From Pseudomonas sp. IPO3778 (GTDB taxonomy: Bacteria > Pseudomonadota > Gammaproteobacteria > Pseudomonadales > Pseudomonadaceae): 64,000 nucleotides of DNA. The notes below the pieces were generated by a model that worked only from the letters and a program-made list of their open reading frames with translations, was not told the DNA's origin and did not search any database. Below, one piece after another: positions 1-8,350 of this stretch. The DNA lies in the NCBI RefSeq assembly GCF_013386825.1, contig NZ_JACARC010000068.1, positions 1 to 64,000 on the forward strand, given 5' to 3'. Both the position numbers and the translations under genes were made by a program. Numbering within the stretch: the first letter of the stretch is position 1; each line of letters starts with the position of its first letter.

Positions 1-96
1 GAACCGAAAGTTCGAGATCTTGCAAAACACCGAAAGCTATCACATACCCAATTTGCTGAAGCGAGGCCAACTGGCCACGACTCAGTACCAGAATTT
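1..96 (+). other. 23S-5S rRNA internal spacer (end of rRNA operon)
   Basis: This stretch directly precedes the 5S gene and looks like the conserved Pseudomonas 23S-5S spacer. No protein-coding frame is present. The 23S gene itself would lie to the left, outside the window, so the window opens at the tail of an rRNA operon transcribed rightward. Confidence 0.75.
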
Positions 97-212
97 CTTG
101 ACGACCATAGAGCATTGGAACCACCTGATCCCATCCCGAACTCAGCAGTGAAACGATGCATCGCCGATGGTAGTGTGGGGTTTCCCCATGTGAGAGTAGG
201 TCATCGTCAAGA
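97..212 (+). rRNA. rrf: 5S ribosomal RNA
   Basis: The sequence is a full-length bacterial 5S rRNA of about 116 nt. Its 5' end (CTTGACGAC) pairs with its 3' end (GTCATCGTCAAG) to form helix I. The inner segments CCCATCCCGAACTCAG, GATGCATCGCCGATGG and TAGTGTGGGGTTTCCCC are typical of Pseudomonas 5S. A terminator follows at once, so this is the last gene of the rRNA operon. The ends are placed from the terminal helix and may be off by one to three bases. Confidence 0.95.
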
Positions 213-223
213 TTAAATTCCAG

Positions 224-257
224 AACCCCTGATTGCTAACGCAGACAGGGGTTTTGT
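224..257 (+). terminator. Rho-independent terminator of the rRNA operon
   Basis: An 8-bp stem, AACCCCTG (224-231) with CAGGGGTT (246-253), closes a loop of about 14 nt and runs into a short T tract. It lies 12 nt after the 5S gene, as expected for the end of an rrn operon. Confidence 0.85.
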
Positions 258-290
258 CGTTTAAGGGCTAAGCAAAGAGCCAGGACCGAC

Positions 291-1466
291 TCAGCCTTTG
301 CGTGCCTTACTGTTTCGTCTGGCCCGTAACTTGCGCCACCAGATGTAGATCCCGGTAGCAGACAGCATCGTGATCACAATCCCCAGCAACGCAATCAACA
401 CCTGCCCTGTCATCCCAATGATCCTGCCCCCATGGATCGGTAGCTGCAGCCTATAAAAGCGTTCCCCCAACGTGCCTTGCCCTGCTATTTCCTGCCCTAA
501 CAAGCGCCCATCCGTCCCGTGGAAGAACAGCCAGGATTTTCCGTGGGCCTCGGTGTCATGTTGCCCAAAACCAGCGCCATAGAAGTTGTACTCAAAGCTG
601 TAATACAGCTCTCCAATCGCAGCCGTAAGCCCCAGCCGCTTACCTTCCTCCATCGCCCGTTCATAGGCCTGTTGATAACTCAGTTGCGTAACGCCCAATT
701 GCTCGCTCGGCAACCGGCCACGGGCCTCATAGACGCTGGCCTCAACCGGTGAAAACAGCGAGACAACGGGCTTGAATACCTGGCTCGGCAAGTTCATCGC
801 CACACTGCTGATCGCAATCGGCAGCAACAACAGCCAAAGCCACAAGCCGCCTGCGCGATGCAGGTCGAAGTTCAATCGGTAAGCATGACCGCCCTTGATC
901 TTCCATGCCGCCGACCATTTCTTCCAGAACGGTTTGCCCCTCGGCAGGGTCAGCCACAGCGCAATAAAACAATCGAACACCCACGCAATCGCCACCAACC
1001 CCATCAGCCACAGTCCCCAATTACCCGGCAGTGTCAGGTTGTAGTGGAACTCCAGAATGAACGGAATGAAGTTCTCACGCTGCAAGCAGCACGCCCCCCA
1101 AAAACGCCTACCCATTTCCTCGCCACTCACCGGATCGAGATAGAAGACCTGGTTAGGCTCGTCAAACGGTTTACCTGTCGCTGGATTGTTTCTCGCAACC
1201 GCCGCCAGCATGGCGGTATGCCCTGCCTCTTGTGGATACTCCATGTACCAGACTTGCAGCTTGGGATGCTGCTCCTGCAACGTGTCCACCAGTTCGCCTG
1301 GCGGCAATGCCAAACCCTCGGCCGTCGCTTTATAGAACCCTGGGTTGAGCCATTCATCCAGCTCATGGTTAAACGCCAAAAGACTCCCCGTTATCCCCGC
1401 GATCATCAAAAACAACGCCGTCGCCAAGCCAATGTAGCGATGAAGTAAAACCAGCAATGCGCGCAT
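291..1466 (-). CDS. PepSY-domain membrane protein, FoxB-like ferric-siderophore reductase candidate
   Basis: An inner-membrane protein of about 391 residues with the PepSY-associated TM architecture: a TM helix near the N-terminus (ALLVLLHRYIGLATALFLM), a periplasmic PepSY-like segment, central helices (residues about 155-175 and 205-230) and a C-terminal helix before a basic tail. His residues in the helices (LHRYIG, FHYN, DLHR, IHGG) suit haem or metal binding. It is last in a minus-strand set after a TonB receptor, the gene order of P. aeruginosa foxI-foxR-foxA-foxB, where FoxB reduces ferrioxamine; a similar role here is inferred. Start: ATG at 1466 has AGGAAA 8 nt upstream; an upstream in-frame TTG at 1490 would have no such site. 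Confidence 0.8.
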   Translation of the reverse strand: MRALLVLLHRYIGLATALFLMIAGITGSLLAFNHELDEWLNPGFYKATAEGLALPPGELVDTLQEQHPKLQVWYMEYPQEAGHTAMLAAVARNNPATGKPFDEPNQVFYLDPVSGEEMGRRFWGACCLQRENFIPFILEFHYNLTLPGNWGLWLMGLVAIAWVFDCFIALWLTLPRGKPFWKKWSAAWKIKGGHAYRLNFDLHRAGGLWLWLLLLPIAISSVAMNLPSQVFKPVVSLFSPVEASVYEARGRLPSEQLGVTQLSYQQAYERAMEEGKRLGLTAAIGELYYSFEYNFYGAGFGQHDTEAHGKSWLFFHGTDGRLLGQEIAGQGTLGERFYRLQLPIHGGRIIGMTGQVLIALLGIVITMLSATGIYIWWRKLRARRNSKARKG

Positions 1467-1537
1467 AAAATTTTCCTGCAAAGACGACAAAGCCAGCGCC
1501 TGGAACCAGGAACTGGCTTTGTATGAATCGAGTGGAA

Positions 1538-4030
1538 TTAGAACTGGTAGCTCACCGTGGCACTCACGTTGCGCTCTTCACCCAGGTAACAGAAATTCAG
1601 GCTGGCACACGACGCCACGTAGGACTCGTTCGTCAGGTTGTTGGCATTCAGGCGTACATCCACCCCCTTCAACCCCACCTTGCCCAAGTCGTAGCCCATT
1701 GAGGCATCGAACAGCGTATAGGCGGGCACCTTCATGGTGTTTTCCGCATCTGCCCAGCTGTAGCCGACATAACGAACACCGCCACCCAGTCGCAGGCCAT
1801 CCAGGGCGCCACTGTCAAACTTGTAGTCCGCCCATACCGAAGCCATGTGACGCGGCGCCTGAGTAGGCGAATTGCCCTTGTTCTCGATCACGTTGTCCGC
1901 GGTACTCAACGTGCTGACCATCGATTTTGAATACTCGATGTCAGTGAAGGTATAGCTGCCTAACAACTTGAGGTTATCGGTCAACTGCATGTGCGCCTCC
2001 AACTCCAGGCCTTGGGAGCGCACAGCGCCTACCGCGCGATAAAAGTTCTCCTGCGGCAGTTTGGTCGCCAGGTTTTCCTGATCGATGCGGAACAGCGAGG
2101 CGGTGAACAGGTTGTCGCTACCCGGTGGCTGATATTTCAAGCCCACTTCCCACTGGGTACCGTCGGTAGGCGCCAAAGGATTGCCAGCGCTGTCCGAATA
2201 GGAGTTCGGGTTGAAGGACTCGGAATAACTGACGTAGGGCGCAACGCCGTTATCGAACAGGTAAAGCGCCCCTGCACGTCCGGTCAGCTTGGTGCGTTTA
2301 TCACTGATCTCCGTGCCCAGGGGCCGGCCAACCTCAGCAATGCGATTCTCATCAGAGGTCTCGACCCAGTCCTGACGCAGCCCGAGGGAGAACCGCCACT
2401 TGTCCATTTCAATCAGGTCTTGCAGGTAAACGCCGGTCTGCTCAAGCCGACGCAAGTAGCTGGTCGGGCTGTAATAACTGATCTCGGAATTGCCATACAC
2501 CGGATTGAACGCATTGATGGGGGCGAGCGAACCGCTGCTCCAATCCACCACAGTTTTGCGCCGTTGATAGTCCGCCCCCATCAACACGGTGTGTTTGGTT
2601 GCGCCGGTAAAAAATTCAGCCTGCAACATGTTATCGATGATAAACGCATGCAGCTTCTCGTCACCGCCTGAGTAGTAGCGATTCAGCTCATTACTGGTGG
2701 GCGTTGTCCAACCATAGGCGTACACCTGGTCCAGGCGGACCTTGGAGTCCAGGTACCGAAAGTTCTGCCGCGCGGTGAAAACATCATTGAAGCGATGCTC
2801 AAATTGATAGCCGAATGACTGCTGGTCACGCTTGTACCCATCGATGCCCGGCTCACCCTCGAAGAAGTGATTAGAGATCCGCTGGCCATTGCGCTGATGC
2901 AACGCCCCATCTGCCGGCATGCCACCGTGGTAGCCACCGTCAGGGTCGTGTTGCAGATAGGCCTGGAGCGTGAGGGACGTGTCATCCGTAAAGTCGATGC
3001 TCAAGGTCGGTGCCAGCGCGTAGCGTTTTTCCTTGGCGTGGTCGAATTGAGTGTCGGACTTATCCGCAAGCCCGGTCAGTCGGTAAGCAATACGCTTGTC
3101 GTCATCCACCGGGCCGCTGAAGTCGAAACCCATGCCTTGCTGCCCTTGCGAACCCACCGTGGCCTGCACCTGATGGTAGGGCTCAAACAACGGTTTCTTA
3201 CTGGTCAATGCCACCAGCCCACCCGGCGAACTGCGCCCGTACAGCACCGATGACGGGCCCTTGAGAATATCCACCCGCTCCAGGAAATACGGGTCCACCT
3301 GCATGGTGCTGTAGGTCCCGCTGTCACCCATGGACTTCAAGCCGTCGAGGTAGATGTTATCCACCGAACCGTCGTTGAAGCCGCGCATCGCCACGTAGTC
3401 ATAACGGTGGGTGGCACCGTACGGGTTGGTCAGCACGCCTGGGGTGTAGCGCATGGTCTGGGCAACGGTTTGCGAGCCCTGGTCGTCCATCTGCTCGCGG
3501 GTTACCACTGAAACCGTCTGTGATGTTTCCAGCAGCGCAGTACTGGTCTTGGTGGCGATCTGGCTGTGGGTTGCGTTGTAGCCGTCCATGCTGCCCAGAG
3601 CGTTACCCAGGGCGAAGCCTTTGATGTCGGTAGTCGGCAAGGTCAGCGCCTCACTCTCGGGCTGGGCCTGCAGCACGAAACTCACGCCGTCCTGTGCCTG
3701 CGCCTGCAAGCCGGACCCACTGAGCAACTGGCTCAAACCCTGCTCTGCGGAATACTCACCGTGCAGCCCGGCAGACTGGTGGCCCTGAGTCTGCGCAGGG
3801 GTGCTGGACAACGTGATGCGAGCCTCGCGTGCAAACTGATTGAGCACGTCGCTCAGCGCGCCAGCGGGGATGTCATAACGCTGGCTGATACGCTCGACTC
3901 CGGCATCAGCCGCGACGCCGACAACAGGCAGCAAGCCGACGCCTATCGTGGTCGACAGCAACGCTGCGCGTACGGCTTTACCGAGCAAAGGGTAGGAGGA
4001 GGGTGAGTTACTGAAAAAGCGCACAGTCAT
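1538..4030 (-). CDS. TonB-dependent siderophore receptor with signalling domain, FoxA-like
   Basis: An 830-residue outer-membrane receptor. In order: signal peptide (to about residue 42, ending GVAADA); STN/secretin signalling domain (about 50-115, QRYDIPAGALSDVLNQFA) that contacts the FecR partner; plug domain (about 145-280, with VTREQMDD, RGFNDGSVDNIYLDGLK and LKGPSSVLYGRSSPGG); and a 22-strand barrel ending in SATVSYQF with C-terminal Phe. The late Cys-bearing segment YVASCASLNFCYLGEERN resembles hydroxamate receptors (FhuA/FoxA/FiuA group). Gene order with a sigma factor, FecR protein and PepSY protein matches the ferrioxamine cassette, so ferrioxamine or another hydroxamate is the likely ligand. 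This is inference; FiuA-like specificity is possible. Expression is likely controlled by the adjacent ECF sigma factor. Confidence 0.88.
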   Translation of the reverse strand: MTVRFFSNSPSSYPLLGKAVRAALLSTTIGVGLLPVVGVAADAGVERISQRYDIPAGALSDVLNQFAREARITLSSTPAQTQGHQSAGLHGEYSAEQGLSQLLSGSGLQAQAQDGVSFVLQAQPESEALTLPTTDIKGFALGNALGSMDGYNATHSQIATKTSTALLETSQTVSVVTREQMDDQGSQTVAQTMRYTPGVLTNPYGATHRYDYVAMRGFNDGSVDNIYLDGLKSMGDSGTYSTMQVDPYFLERVDILKGPSSVLYGRSSPGGLVALTSKKPLFEPYHQVQATVGSQGQQGMGFDFSGPVDDDKRIAYRLTGLADKSDTQFDHAKEKRYALAPTLSIDFTDDTSLTLQAYLQHDPDGGYHGGMPADGALHQRNGQRISNHFFEGEPGIDGYKRDQQSFGYQFEHRFNDVFTARQNFRYLDSKVRLDQVYAYGWTTPTSNELNRYYSGGDEKLHAFIIDNMLQAEFFTGATKHTVLMGADYQRRKTVVDWSSGSLAPINAFNPVYGNSEISYYSPTSYLRRLEQTGVYLQDLIEMDKWRFSLGLRQDWVETSDENRIAEVGRPLGTEISDKRTKLTGRAGALYLFDNGVAPYVSYSESFNPNSYSDSAGNPLAPTDGTQWEVGLKYQPPGSDNLFTASLFRIDQENLATKLPQENFYRAVGAVRSQGLELEAHMQLTDNLKLLGSYTFTDIEYSKSMVSTLSTADNVIENKGNSPTQAPRHMASVWADYKFDSGALDGLRLGGGVRYVGYSWADAENTMKVPAYTLFDASMGYDLGKVGLKGVDVRLNANNLTNESYVASCASLNFCYLGEERNVSATVSYQF

Positions 4031-4116
4031 TATCGAGATCCGTAGAGGTCGCTGAAGGCAGATTGAATTGCTTACTGTCTAAGCCGGACTCACGGAAAAA
4101 AGCCGCCAAAAATAAA

Positions 4117-5100
4117 TCAGGCCTGACGCTCCAGGCTCACCCACCAGCGGGTGCGATAGCGCAGGCGCACAGGCAGCGTCTGCGGGAGGATCGTCAACAG
4201 TTTCTCGGTGTCTTCCAGGCGAAAAACACCGGACAGGCGCAAGTCCGCGATATCGCTGGAACACCCCAGGTAACCATGACGGTAGCGCCCCACCTCCGTC
4301 AGGAAGTCGGTAAGGCGCATATTGCGCGTGACGATCAATCCATCTGCCCAAGCCCCGGCATCCATATCCAGCGGCGGCGCGAGAATGGCCTCGTTCTGAC
4401 GCACCAGGTAGCTTTCTCCCGCATGCACCTGAGTGAACAGGCCGTCTGCGGTATGCGGCGAATGAATCGCTACGTTGCCGGACGTGACGCTCAATCGCGT
4501 GCAGTCGCCGTCCTGACGCACGACAAATCGCCCGTCGATACCTTCGAACAAACCGTGGCGGGTGCGAACCAATAGCGGCGCAGTCGCAGCAGCGCCGCAC
4601 GTCACGAGGATTTCCCCGCGTACCAGCGTGATCAAACGTTGCTGCGGGTTGAAGTCAAGGTCCACCGCGCTGTCGGTATTGAGCTGCAGGCGTGTGCCAT
4701 CCGGCAGTTGCACACTACGGCGTTCGCCGGTGCTGGTGGCCAGGTCCGAGGTCCAGCGCTGCCAGCCGGTGATATCTCGGCTGACCCAGGCCGCCGAACC
4801 CATCAGCAGCACACCTGACAACACCTTCAACGCTTGCCGGCGACCGAGCCGCTGGGCACTGTTTTCCAGTGCCAGATGGGCGCCGGGAACCGCCCCCAGC
4901 TGGCTGCTCAATTCATGTTGCAGGGCCTGCACGCGTTGCCAGGCCAATTCGTGCTCGTGATGAGCCTCGCGCCAGTGCTCGCATTGTGCCTTCAGGCGGA
5001 CATTGGCGCGATTGTTACGCAATCGCAGCATCCAGCTGATGGCCTGCTTGACCACCTGCGGATCGATTCCTGTGCGCGCCGTGTTATCCATCGAGGTCAT
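4117..5100 (-). CDS. FecR-type anti-sigma factor / transmembrane signal transducer
   Basis: A 327-residue FecR-family protein. The N-terminal cytoplasmic helical region (DUF4880-like; WMLRLRNNRANVRLKAQCEHWR, with W residues typical of sigma binding) is followed by one TM helix (about 91-107, VLSGVLLMGSAAWVSRD) and a periplasmic FecR domain (about 125-225, RRSVQLPDGTRLQLNTDSAV). The C-terminal part (FLTEVGRYRHGYLGCSSDIA) would contact the STN domain of the receptor. The ATG overlaps the sigma-factor stop codon in an ATGA, so the two are translationally coupled. Known family role: it holds the sigma factor until the receptor binds its siderophore, then regulated proteolysis frees it. It corresponds by position to FoxR. 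Confidence 0.92.
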   Translation of the reverse strand: MTSMDNTARTGIDPQVVKQAISWMLRLRNNRANVRLKAQCEHWREAHHEHELAWQRVQALQHELSSQLGAVPGAHLALENSAQRLGRRQALKVLSGVLLMGSAAWVSRDITGWQRWTSDLATSTGERRSVQLPDGTRLQLNTDSAVDLDFNPQQRLITLVRGEILVTCGAAATAPLLVRTRHGLFEGIDGRFVVRQDGDCTRLSVTSGNVAIHSPHTADGLFTQVHAGESYLVRQNEAILAPPLDMDAGAWADGLIVTRNMRLTDFLTEVGRYRHGYLGCSSDIADLRLSGVFRLEDTEKLLTILPQTLPVRLRYRTRWWVSLERQA

Positions 5101-5597
5101 GCCTCATACCGCAGCACATAACAGTGATACAGCGCCTCGGCGACATACCGCTCCACCGAGCGCAACGACACGCCCATCTGCTGCGCAATCTGCCTGTAAG
5201 TCAGCCCGTCGCACTGAGCCAGTAAAAACGCCTTACGCACCTTGGGCTTGAGCCCTTCCAGAAGCCGGGCGATGGACTCCAGCAACTCCAGAATCAACGC
5301 ACGTTCTTCAACACTCGGTGCCACGGCTTCAGGCAAATGGGCGATGGACTCCAGATAAGCGCGTTCGATTTCCTCGCGACGCCAGTGATCGATCACCAAG
5401 CCCCTGGCAATGGTGCGCAGGAAGGCGCGAGGGGCCTTGAGTTCAAAGCGTTCGGTTTTTTGCAGCAGGCGCACGAACGTGTCCTGCGCCAGATCTGCCG
5501 CATCCGCCGCATTGCCCAGACGGCTGCGCAGCCACGTGTTCAGCCAGCCATGATGGTGGCTGTAAAGCGTCTGTACTGCGTACTCGGAAGAGGGCAT
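5097..5597 (-). CDS. ECF sigma factor, FecI/FoxI type (iron starvation sigma)
   Basis: A 166-residue group IV sigma factor of normal length. Region 2 is seen at about residues 5-75 (DLAQDTFVRLLQ, PRAFLRTIARGLVIDHWRR) and region 4 at about 105-160 (KVRKAFLLAQCDGLTYRQIA, GVSLRSVERYVAEALYHC), ending in a short tail. It is the first gene of a minus-strand cassette with a FecR-type anti-sigma factor and a signalling TonB receptor, and should direct transcription of the receptor gene. A Fur-box-like sequence lies about 25-45 bp upstream. No strong Shine-Dalgarno sequence precedes the ATG, so the exact start is less certain. Confidence 0.92.
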   Translation of the reverse strand: MPSSEYAVQTLYSHHHGWLNTWLRSRLGNAADAADLAQDTFVRLLQKTERFELKAPRAFLRTIARGLVIDHWRREEIERAYLESIAHLPEAVAPSVEERALILELLESIARLLEGLKPKVRKAFLLAQCDGLTYRQIAQQMGVSLRSVERYVAEALYHCYVLRYEA

Positions 5598-5621
5598 TCA
5601 CACGGCCTGGCAAAGCGTCAC

Positions 5622-5643
5622 AAATGATAATTAGTCGCATTGT
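5622..5643 (-). promoter_or_regulatory. Probable Fur box upstream of the iron sigma-factor gene
   Basis: The stretch AATGATAATTAGTCGCATT contains the hexamer-like core ATGATAATT of the Fur consensus and is partly palindromic (AATG...CATT). It sits just upstream of the FecI-type gene, where Fur sites are usual in Pseudomonas iron-starvation sigma promoters. The rest of the divergent gap to the chemoreceptor gene (5644-5876) shows no clear regulatory signal to me. Confidence 0.6.
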
Positions 5644-5876
5644 CGGCAAGGCTGAAAAATTTTGCAACTCCCGGCTTCAGGTGGCTACCGCTGGTCGGCT
5701 TCTGACGCTAAAAGCGGATGCTTCTCACAAATTCCTAAGATTTATCCTGACCTGGCCGACAGCCTGACGAGCCATGCGTGCACCGAAATAGAGCAGTCGA
5801 AGAGTCTGCCTATACCGTTACATGGAATGTTGCATCCGGCACGCTCACCCCCTTTTGGCAAAAAGAAGTCAATGAA

Positions 5877-7757
5877 ATGAATCTCAAGTTCAGTCATAAA
5901 ATTCTGTTGGCCGCGTCAGGCGTAGTGGTTCTGGCCTTCGCGTTATTCACGTTCTACAACGACTACCTGCAGCGCAACACCATCCGACAAAACCTGGAGT
6001 CGTCCATTCAGCAATCCGGTGAACTGACCGCCAGCAGTGTGCAGAACTGGCTAAGTGGGCGGGTGCTGGTACTGGAAAGCCTGGCGCAGAACATCGCCCA
6101 TCAAGGCAGCGCTGCCGACCTTCCGGGGTTGGTCGACCAGTCGGCCTTTACGTCCAACTTCCAGTTCACCTACGTCGGGTCAACCAACGGTGTGTTCACC
6201 CAACGGCCCGATGCCAAAATGCCCGATGGCTACGATCCGCGTCAGCGTCCCTGGTACAAGCAAGCCGTTGCAGCCGACAAAACCATGCTCACGCCGCCGT
6301 ACATGGCAGCGGTGGGTGGGCTGATCGTGACCATCGCGATGCCGGTGAAAAAGAATGGCGAATTGCTTGGCGTGGTCGGTGGTGACCTGAGCTTGCAAAC
6401 GCTGGTAAAGATCATCAACTCGGTGGATTTCGGCGGCGTCGGCCATGCGTTCCTGGTCAGCGGTGACGGCCAGGTGATCGTCAGCCCGGACCAGGACCAG
6501 GTGATGAAAAACCTCAAGGACATCTACCCGGGCACCCCCGTGCGCATCGAGAAGGTCAATCAGGAAGTCGTCCTCAATGGCCAGGAGCGCATTCTGTCCT
6601 TCACCCCGATCAGCGGATTGCCGAACGCAGACTGGTACATTGGCCTGTCGATCGATAAAGACAAAGCCTACGCGCCATTGGGCAAGTTCCGCACCTCTGC
6701 ATTGATCGCCATGTTCATTGCGGTCGCCGCCATTGCGGTGTTCCTGAGCCTGCTGATCCAGGTCTTGATGCGCCCGCTGACCACCATGGGCCGCGCCATG
6801 CAGGACATCGCCCAGGGCGAGGGTGATTTGACTCGCCGCCTGACCGTGGAAAGCAAAGATGAATTCGGTGACCTGGGCAGTGCTTTCAACCAATTCGTCG
6901 AGCGTATTCACGCGTCAATTTCCGAAGTGTCCTCGGCCACCCGCCAGGTACACGACCTGTCCCAACGGGTAATGGCCTCGTCCAACGCCTCGATCATCGG
7001 CTCCGATGAGCAAAGCGCCCGCACCAACAGCGTGGCGGCAGCGATCAACGAACTGGGGGCCGCCACTCAGGAAATCGCGCGCAACGCCGCCGATGCGTCG
7101 CAACACGCCAGTGGTGCCAGCGAGCAGGCCGATGACGGTCGCAAGGTAGTGGAGCAAACCATCCTGGCGATGTCGGAGCTTTCGCAAAAAATCAGCCTGT
7201 CGTGCACGCAGATTGAAACCCTGAACGCCAGCACCGACAACATCGGCCACATCCTGGATGTGATCAAAGGCATCTCCCAGCAAACCAACCTGCTGGCCCT
7301 CAACGCCGCGATTGAAGCCGCGCGCGCGGGTGAAGCCGGTCGTGGGTTTGCGGTGGTGGCGGATGAGGTGCGCAACCTGGCGCACCGCACCCAGGAGTCG
7401 GCGGAAGAGATCCATAAAATGATCACCTCGCTGCAGATTGGCTCGCGTGAGGCGGTCACCACGATGAACGCCAGCCAAACCTCCAGCGAAGAAAGTGTCG
7501 AGGTCGCCAATCAGGCCGGTGAGCGCCTGATCAGCGTGACTCAGCGGATTGTCGAGATCGACGGGATGAACCAGTCGGTGGCGGCCGCCACCGAGGAGCA
7601 GACCGCCGTGGTGGAAACCCTCAACGTCGACATCAACCAGATCAACCTGCTGAACCAGCAGGGCGTGGCCAACCTCAACGAAACACTGAAGGATTGTGAT
7701 GCGTTGTCTCAACAGGCCAACCGGCTGAAGCAGTTGGTCGACAGCTTCAAAATCTGA
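5877..7757 (+). CDS. Methyl-accepting chemotaxis protein, dCache amino-acid receptor type (PctA-like)
   Basis: A 626-residue chemoreceptor: TM1 (about 9-29), periplasmic double Cache domain (about 35-275), TM2 (about 280-305), HAMP (about 305-360) and a cytoplasmic signalling domain with the conserved hairpin tip NLLALNAAIEAARAGEAGRG. In the ligand-binding domain Y119, R124, W126, Y127 (YDPRQRPWY) and D170 (GGDLSL) fit the Y-x4-R-x-W-Y...D pattern of the amino-acid-binding dCache family that includes P. aeruginosa PctA, so L-amino acids are the likely attractants. Start: ATG at 5877 with AAAAGAAG upstream; a longer in-frame opening from 5778 would add 33 residues without a good ribosome site. 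It stands alone, with a REPIN after it. Confidence 0.9.
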   Translation: MNLKFSHKILLAASGVVVLAFALFTFYNDYLQRNTIRQNLESSIQQSGELTASSVQNWLSGRVLVLESLAQNIAHQGSAADLPGLVDQSAFTSNFQFTYVGSTNGVFTQRPDAKMPDGYDPRQRPWYKQAVAADKTMLTPPYMAAVGGLIVTIAMPVKKNGELLGVVGGDLSLQTLVKIINSVDFGGVGHAFLVSGDGQVIVSPDQDQVMKNLKDIYPGTPVRIEKVNQEVVLNGQERILSFTPISGLPNADWYIGLSIDKDKAYAPLGKFRTSALIAMFIAVAAIAVFLSLLIQVLMRPLTTMGRAMQDIAQGEGDLTRRLTVESKDEFGDLGSAFNQFVERIHASISEVSSATRQVHDLSQRVMASSNASIIGSDEQSARTNSVAAAINELGAATQEIARNAADASQHASGASEQADDGRKVVEQTILAMSELSQKISLSCTQIETLNASTDNIGHILDVIKGISQQTNLLALNAAIEAARAGEAGRGFAVVADEVRNLAHRTQESAEEIHKMITSLQIGSREAVTTMNASQTSSEESVEVANQAGERLISVTQRIVEIDGMNQSVAAATEEQTAVVETLNVDINQINLLNQQGVANLNETLKDCDALSQQANRLKQLVDSFKI

Positions 7758-7766
7758 CGATGACCG

Positions 7767-7867
7767 TGTAGGAGCGAGCTTGCTCGCGAAGAGCGTCAAC
7801 GATAACGCAGCGCTATCAGGTAGCGCGTGTTGCCTTCTCGTTTTTCGCGAGCAAGCTCGCTCCTACA
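7767..7867. repeat. REPIN (paired inverted REP elements)
   Basis: Two inverted copies of a 24-nt REP unit (TGTAGGAGCGAGCTTGCTCG at the left, its complement CGAGCAAGCTCGCTCCTACA at the right, each followed by CGAA or preceded by TTCG) flank about 53 nt. The inner segment AGAGCGTCAACGATAACGC recurs, inverted and with two changes, in the REPIN at 17591-17690. It lies between the chemoreceptor stop and the convergent mgoD stop. Confidence 0.9.
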
Positions 7868-7873
7868 GTTACG

Positions 7874-8323
7874 TCAGCCAACCATCTGCCGAACATTCTC
7901 CAGCGCGCTGTCGGCGAATGCCTGCACAAATGCGTCAAACCCCTCCATGCCGTGTTCAACCGGCTCGGCGATGATCGTCCAGGTCACCCTCGCGCAACGC
8001 TCCCCCAGCGCCTCCACACTCATGGCCGCCCACAGCCGGGCCACGCCCAAGGTGTTGTAAATCGTCGTCCAGGTCATCTGCATGGCCTGTTCGTCGCGAC
8101 TGTTGAGTTGCTCCACTACCTGATTTCCATCGAGGAAGTATTTCTTGCGCAGCGAGCCTGTGCCTGCGCCGGTCATCTCGATGTGGGACAAGGCGGGGAT
8201 GAATCGATCAAACCCCGCAAAATTGCCCACCACGGCCCACGCGCGGGCTGCGTCGCACGCCACCACGACGCAAGACACCACGGGCGTGCCGCACGGGTTG
8301 CGAATCAACGTGTCAGGTTTCAT
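7874..8323 (-). CDS. mgoD: SRPBCC (polyketide cyclase/dehydrase-like) protein MgoD
   Basis: A 149-residue START/SRPBCC-fold protein (ARAWAVVGNFAGFDRFIPAL near the N-terminus, then VEQLNSRDEQAMQMTWTTIY and a long C-terminal helix DAFVQAFADSALENVRQMV). Such folds form a hydrophobic pocket. It is the last gene of the four-gene set, 27 nt after the NRPS stop, with AAGGA before its ATG. In P. syringae mgoBCAD and P. entomophila pvfABCD the fourth gene encodes exactly this type of protein. Its precise chemical role is not settled; it may bind or shape the diazeniumdiolate product or an intermediate. Confidence 0.88.
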   Translation of the reverse strand: MKPDTLIRNPCGTPVVSCVVVACDAARAWAVVGNFAGFDRFIPALSHIEMTGAGTGSLRKKYFLDGNQVVEQLNSRDEQAMQMTWTTIYNTLGVARLWAAMSVEALGERCARVTWTIIAEPVEHGMEGFDAFVQAFADSALENVRQMVG

Positions 8324-8350
8324 AAGGTGTTCCTTCGGTTGAGTTCCGGG

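Noticed and set aside
5644..5876. FliA (sigma-28) promoter for the chemoreceptor
   Set aside because: The segment around CCTGGCCGACAG has only part of the GCCGATAA -10 element and no matching -35, so it was not listed.
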